DNA from: Legionella_C dresdenensis | Lineage (GTDB): Bacteria; Pseudomonadota; Gammaproteobacteria; Legionellales; Legionellaceae | Direction: 5' to 3' | DNA length: 64,000 nucleotides | NCBI RefSeq assembly: GCF_042649825.1 | Contig: NZ_JBHSAB010000026.1 | Span: 1-64,000 of the forward strand | Part shown: positions 59,853-64,000 of the stretch, piece by piece | How the letters are laid out: every line of letters starts with the position of its first letter | How positions within the stretch are numbered: position 1 is the stretch's first letter | Made by a program: the position numbers and the translations under genes | The notes under the pieces: model-generated | The model's database searches: none | The model's input: only the letters and a program-made list of their open reading frames with translations | What the model was told of the DNA's origin: nothing

Positions 59853-59866
59853 TCAGGAGATTAAAA

Positions 59867-60934
59867 GTGAATAAACGGATATTATTGATTGCGATTATAC
59901 TCCAGGCGCAATCCTGTTTTGCCATCTCGCCTGCAACGGAGCAGGCAATTGATAACATTGTGGCTAATGCAATGGCTCAGGGCAATATCCCGGGGTTGGC
60001 GTTGGCTGTGATGGTCGATGGCAAGCCTTATCTGAAGAAAGGATATGGCTATGCAGATATCGAGCAAAAAATACCGGTTAGGCCAGGTACGCTTTTTGGG
60101 ATTGGTTCTGTATCGAAAGTCATTACGGCGTTCGGTTTGATGACTTTAGTGCAGGAGCAGAAAGTTAATCTCGATGATTCAGTATTAAAATATATTCCTG
60201 AAGCGCCTCGGAAATGGAAAACCGTAACAATCAGGGAGTTGCTTTCTCATTCAAGCGGTATTCCGCAGCATTACGGTCCTCACTTGCCCTGGCCAAAAAC
60301 GTGGCAGCAAGTAAGGAATTTGCCGATGGAGTTTACTCCGGGTACGGATATTAAATATAACAACTTTGGTTACATTGTCTTAGGTAAAGTCATTGAGAAT
60401 GCAAGCGGGCAAAATCTGGATGATTTTTTAGCGCAACGAATTTTTGCTCCTCTGGCCATGCATAAGACCGGTTTTCCCCTTAGTCAGGCTCCCGCAGGGC
60501 TGGCTGTCGGTTACGGCGTACAAAATGGGCAAATCGTTGTTAGAAATAATCAACGTCCATGGCTGCAAATGTGGAGTTCAGGCGGTATCGTTTCAACATT
60601 GGGTAATATGGCAAGATGGGATGCTGCAATGACGGCAGGCCAGTTACTGTCAGCGGAGAGTTATCGCCAAATGTGGACACCGGTTCTTTTATTAAATGGC
60701 AAACCGGCTGGCCGTAAAAATTGGGCATGGTCGCTTGGATGGCAGGTTTCTTATCAGAACAATAAACTGGTCGCTGAAAAAGACGGCGCGATTACAGGAT
60801 ACTCTAGCTGGATATCAAGACACATAGACGATAAAGTGTCGATCATTATCCTGACTAATAAAAAGCGGACGCAATTAAAGCGGCTGTCTAACCAGATTTT
60901 CAGGCAAGTGATGCAGCAGCCGGTTGTCCGGTGA
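59867..60934 (+). CDS. Class-C beta-lactamase/serine hydrolase family protein
   Basis: 355 residues with GTG start and AGGAG seven bases upstream. Signal peptide NKRILLIAIILQAQSCFA, so periplasmic or lipobox-like at SCFA (the cysteine is one residue before a possible cleavage site, so not a clear lipoprotein). Active site: GIGSVSKVITAFG with S81-x-x-K84, the YNNFGYIVLGKVIE Tyr-x-Asn element, and VAEKDGAITGYSSW as third motif (KDG in place of KTG/HxG). AmpC itself usually has KTG, so this is more likely a D-aminopeptidase or esterase-type relative than a true beta-lactamase. Follows the PhoD-like gene directly. Confidence 0.87.
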   Translation: MNKRILLIAIILQAQSCFAISPATEQAIDNIVANAMAQGNIPGLALAVMVDGKPYLKKGYGYADIEQKIPVRPGTLFGIGSVSKVITAFGLMTLVQEQKVNLDDSVLKYIPEAPRKWKTVTIRELLSHSSGIPQHYGPHLPWPKTWQQVRNLPMEFTPGTDIKYNNFGYIVLGKVIENASGQNLDDFLAQRIFAPLAMHKTGFPLSQAPAGLAVGYGVQNGQIVVRNNQRPWLQMWSSGGIVSTLGNMARWDAAMTAGQLLSAESYRQMWTPVLLLNGKPAGRKNWAWSLGWQVSYQNNKLVAEKDGAITGYSSWISRHIDDKVSIIILTNKKRTQLKRLSNQIFRQVMQQPVVR

Positions 60935-61009
60935 ATAAAATTGAACTTGCCCTGAAAGGGCGAGTCAGTTACAGTTCACACAATAAATACTGGTAAGCTG
61001 GTTTAACTC

Positions 61010-64000
61010 ATGTCATCACGCTTTGTTCATCTACGCATTCATACCGAGTTTTCTATGGTTGACGGTTTGGTCCGAATCAAGCCGTTAATGAAAGCGGTCA
61101 GTGAACGTGGTATGAACGCTGTTGCTGTAACCGATTTCTGCAATCTGTTTGCAGCAGTGAAGGTATTTAAAACAGCGGTTGATAATGGGGTAAAGCCTAT
61201 ACTGGGCGGTGATTTACCCTGCCATTATGCCGACAAACCCGAGCAATTATCTTCTCTGGTCTTGCTCTGCCAAAACATGACTGGTTATAAAAATTTGACC
61301 TGTCTGGTGTCCAAAGCTTATCAGGAAGGACAGTATTTAGGTCAACCACGGATTCATTATGAATGGCTGCCAGAATATGCAGAGGGCATAATTGCACTCT
61401 CAGGGGGCAGGACAGGTGTAATCGGCAAGGCGTTACTGGCTGGGGATTTAGCCGGCGCTTATGAACTGGCGCGGTCATTTTCCCAATTATTTCCCAATCG
61501 TTTTTACATTGAAATTCAGCGCACAGGCCGTAATGATGAAGCGGTTTATAATGAACAGGTTGTTAAACTGGCAGAAGAATTAAACCTGCCGCTTGTTGCG
61601 ACAAACGACGTACGCTTTATAGATCAAAGTGATTTTGATGCTCATGAGGCCAGAGTTTGTATTCATCAGGGTTACTCGCTGGCTGATCCGCGCCGTTCCT
61701 ATGAATACAGTACACAGCAATATTTGCGTTCTGCCGATGAGATGGCAGAGCTGTTCAACGATTTGCCGCAAGCGATAGAAAATACCGTGCAGATTAGCCA
61801 GCGCTGTACCGTAAAACTTGATTTGGGCAATAACTATTTACCCAATTTTCCTATACCGGATGGCTCCAGCGTCGAAGAGTATTTATCGCAGTTGTCGCGT
61901 GAAGGATTGGAAGAGCGGCTGCAACAGATATTCCGTGATAAGCTGCCAGAAGAACTGGCGCAATTACGGATCCCTTATGACAAGCGATTACAGGTAGAGC
62001 TTGATGTAATTAACAATATGGGATTTCCAGGCTACTTTCTGATTGTGGCTGACTTTATCCAGTGGGCCAAGCAAAATAGCGTGCCCGTAGGGCCAGGCCG
62101 TGGTTCGGGAGCGGGATCGCTGGTTGCTTACGCCTTAAAAATTACGGATCTTGATCCCTTACTTTATGAGTTGCTGTTTGAGCGTTTCCTGAATCCCGAA
62201 CGGGTATCAATGCCGGATTTTGATATTGACTTCTGTATGGAAGGACGCGATCGGGTCATTGAGTATGTGGCTGAAAAATATGGCCGGCAGAGCGTTTCCC
62301 AGATTATTACCTTCGGTACTATGGCGGCGAAAGCGGTAGTCCGCGATGTGGGGCGCGTTCTTGGGCATCCCTATGGCTTCGTCGATAAAATTGCCAAGCT
62401 GATTCCTTTTGAAATCGGGATAACCTTAAGTAAGGCGCTGGAAGATGAAGAGGAATTGCAACGGCGTTATCAGGATGAAGAAGAGGTCAAGGAATTAATT
62501 GATCTGGCTCTGAAACTGGAGGGAATAACCCGTAACGCAGGTAAGCATGCCGGAGGCGTGGTTATTGCACCATCACGATTGACAGATTTTACCGCTATTT
62601 ATTGCGAGCAGGGATCGAACCAGCTGGTCAGCCAGTTTGACAAGGACGATGTTGAAGCCGCAGGTTTGGTCAAATTCGATTTTCTGGGCTTACGTACCTT
62701 AACCATTATCGATTGGGCTTTACGTACGGTGAACGAGCAGAAATCAGCTGCCAATGAGCCTTTGGTTGATATTGCCCTGATTCCAACCGATGACAAAGCC
62801 TCATTTGATTTATTGAAAGCTTGCCAGACAACAGCAGTATTTCAGCTGGAGTCGCGCGGGATGAAAGAATTAATCAGCCGCCTGCAGCCAGACTGTTTTG
62901 AAGACATTATTGCGTTAGTGGCGCTCTTCCGGCCCGGGCCATTGCAATCCGGGATGGTGGATGACTTTATCGATCGTAAGCATGGCCGCGCTGTGGTTGA
63001 ATACCCTCATCCTGATCTTGAGTCAATTTTAAAGCCGACCTATGGCGTTATTCTTTATCAAGAACAGGTTATGCAGATTGCTCAGGTTCTTGCAAACTAT
63101 ACTCTCGGCGCTGCTGACATGCTCCGACGGGCGATGGGTAAGAAAAAACCCGAGGAGATGGCCAAACAGCGCGAGATCTTCACAGCAGGCGCGACAGCGC
63201 GCGGGGTAGCAGAGGAAACCGCTACTTATATCTTTGACCTGATGGAAAAATTTGCCGGTTACGGATTTAATAAATCGCATTCGGCAGCCTACGCACTGGT
63301 TGCTTACCAGACTGCCTGGCTGAAGGCCCATTATCCTGCAGCATTTATGGCGGCGGTGATGTCGTCGGATATGGATAATACCGATAAAGTGGTGACCTTC
63401 ATTAATGAATGCGTCCAGATGAAATTAAAGGTTTCACCGCCGTCTATCAATCATTCCAATTACATGTTTACCGTTGCCGATGATAAAACAGTTTTCTATG
63501 GCCTGGGGGCAATCAAGGGCGTTGGCGAGTCGGCGATTAACTGCATTATCAATGAGCGTAAGAATAAACCCTTTACCGGCTTGTTTGACTTCTGCAAGCG
63601 GCTTGATTTGCGCAAGGTGAATCGACGGGTGCTGGAAGCGTTAATTAAAAGCGGCGCGATGGATGACTGGCAAGTAGAGCGTGCGGTATTGTTTGCATCG
63701 CTGGAAAAAGCGTTGAAAATGGCCGAGAAAAGCCAGCAGAATTTAATCAGCGGCCAGGCTGATTTGTTTTCATTAATCGATGATTCGGATACTGAAGAGG
63801 ATTATGTTCCCTGCAAACCCTGGCCAGCTATGCAGCGTCTGGATGGTGAGAAAGAAACCCTGGGGTTATATTTAACCGGCCACCCGACCACGCAATATAG
63901 TCAGGAGTTTAAAAATACCATTACTCAGATAGGGTATCTGAATCCCTCCATGGCTAAAAAAGCCTGGGTGTGCGGTATGGTGGGCGGTATTCGCCGAGTC
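61010..64000 (+). CDS. dnaE: DNA polymerase III alpha subunit (5' 997 codons; runs off window)
   Basis: Replicative polymerase. The frame from ATG 61010 is open to the last base. PHP domain at the N terminus (FVHLRIHTEFSMVDGL, VTDFCNL). Polymerase core with PDFDIDFCMEGRDRVIEYVA carrying catalytic Asp403 and Asp405, GRGSGAGSLVAYALKITDLD, KHAGGVVIAPSRLTDF, KFDFLGLRTLTIIDWAL with Asp557, and RPGPLQSGMVDDFIDRKHG. The helix-hairpin-helix region begins near residue 830 (GLGAIKGVGESAI). Usual full length is about 1150 residues, so roughly the last 150 are missing from the window. The upstream gap has a small GCCCTGAAAGGGC hairpin (60951-60963). Confidence 0.97.
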   Translation, partial: MSSRFVHLRIHTEFSMVDGLVRIKPLMKAVSERGMNAVAVTDFCNLFAAVKVFKTAVDNGVKPILGGDLPCHYADKPEQLSSLVLLCQNMTGYKNLTCLVSKAYQEGQYLGQPRIHYEWLPEYAEGIIALSGGRTGVIGKALLAGDLAGAYELARSFSQLFPNRFYIEIQRTGRNDEAVYNEQVVKLAEELNLPLVATNDVRFIDQSDFDAHEARVCIHQGYSLADPRRSYEYSTQQYLRSADEMAELFNDLPQAIENTVQISQRCTVKLDLGNNYLPNFPIPDGSSVEEYLSQLSREGLEERLQQIFRDKLPEELAQLRIPYDKRLQVELDVINNMGFPGYFLIVADFIQWAKQNSVPVGPGRGSGAGSLVAYALKITDLDPLLYELLFERFLNPERVSMPDFDIDFCMEGRDRVIEYVAEKYGRQSVSQIITFGTMAAKAVVRDVGRVLGHPYGFVDKIAKLIPFEIGITLSKALEDEEELQRRYQDEEEVKELIDLALKLEGITRNAGKHAGGVVIAPSRLTDFTAIYCEQGSNQLVSQFDKDDVEAAGLVKFDFLGLRTLTIIDWALRTVNEQKSAANEPLVDIALIPTDDKASFDLLKACQTTAVFQLESRGMKELISRLQPDCFEDIIALVALFRPGPLQSGMVDDFIDRKHGRAVVEYPHPDLESILKPTYGVILYQEQVMQIAQVLANYTLGAADMLRRAMGKKKPEEMAKQREIFTAGATARGVAEETATYIFDLMEKFAGYGFNKSHSAAYALVAYQTAWLKAHYPAAFMAAVMSSDMDNTDKVVTFINECVQMKLKVSPPSINHSNYMFTVADDKTVFYGLGAIKGVGESAINCIINERKNKPFTGLFDFCKRLDLRKVNRRVLEALIKSGAMDDWQVERAVLFASLEKALKMAEKSQQNLISGQADLFSLIDDSDTEEDYVPCKPWPAMQRLDGEKETLGLYLTGHPTTQYSQEFKNTITQIGYLNPSMAKKAWVCGMVGGIRRV

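Noticed and set aside
59867..60934. True AmpC beta-lactamase
   Set aside because: The third active-site motif is KDG rather than KTG and overall it resembles the broader serine-hydrolase group, so resistance is not claimed.

Overview
The window looks like the chromosome of a gammaproteobacterium of the order Legionellales (Legionella, Coxiella or Aquicella-like). The housekeeping proteins (PpsA, NadC, Icd, ClpS/ClpA, MurA, MreBCD, MlaFEDCB, LigA, DnaE) read as gammaproteobacterial. They are interleaved with proteins typical of host-associated Legionellales: a mitochondrial-carrier-like protein, a leucine-rich-repeat protein, a tyrosine-phosphatase/phytase-like secreted enzyme, a lipase next to a DUF4785-type protein, and large hypothetical proteins with central membrane segments. 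The DNA is moderately AT-rich and strewn with short palindromic repeats. The placement is an inference from protein motifs; there is no rRNA or tRNA in the window.

Layout. 1-9.4 kb: the 3' end of an IS4-type transposase, a hypothetical membrane protein with a U-box-like segment, a tightly overlapping ppsA - cation/proton antiporter - nadC group, a Firmicute-type murG overlapping an M20 peptidase, and a small secreted ComEA-like helix-hairpin-helix protein. 9.7-12.1 kb: mreBCD. 12.1-23.3 kb: a complete chemosensory cluster, with a cheX-like gene opposite cheA, cheW, a soluble double-PAS chemoreceptor, cheY, cheB, cheR, a second cheX-like gene, a von Willebrand factor A protein, a membrane-anchored coiled-coil protein and a second cheY-like receiver. 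23.3-28.0 kb: rluE, icd, clpS, clpA. 28.2-31.1 kb: an LPS-core-type glycosyltransferase and a secreted PTP/phytase-like enzyme that share a near-identical promoter/leader, followed by a decayed IS5 transposase between ~129-bp inverted repeats and a small unknown gene. 31.2-34.9 kb: the polyamine transporter potABCD on the minus strand. 35-42 kb: a Cys-rich secreted protein, mlaFEDCB, ibaG, murA, a NIF3-family gene and truD. 41.9-42.2 kb: a tandem array of 44-45-bp palindromic units. 42.3-50.4 kb: a hypothetical effector-like protein, a UbiA-family prenyltransferase, a CapD/FlaA1-type sugar-nucleotide epimerase/dehydratase, an amino-acid permease with an operator-like palindrome, and the LRR protein. 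50.4-61 kb: glutaminase, rmuC, the DUF4785/lipase pair, ligA, the mitochondrial-carrier-like gene, a PhoD-like phosphoesterase and a class-C beta-lactamase-type serine hydrolase. 61.0-64.0 kb: the first 997 codons of dnaE, running off the end.

How the genes work together. CheA/CheW/receptor with CheR/CheB form a two-component sensory circuit whose CheY dephosphorylation would fall to CheX-type proteins, since no CheZ is seen. No flagellar or pilus gene lies beside it, so the output is open. MlaFEDCB would maintain outer-membrane lipid asymmetry; MreBCD, MurA and MurG serve the cell wall; PotABCD imports polyamines. The mitochondrial-carrier-like gene, the LRR gene, the secreted phosphatase and several unknown proteins are the accessory, probably host-directed content. 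The most unusual items are the carrier-like protein, the chemosensory cluster with its extra VWA and coiled-coil membrane proteins, and the families of compensating palindromic repeats.
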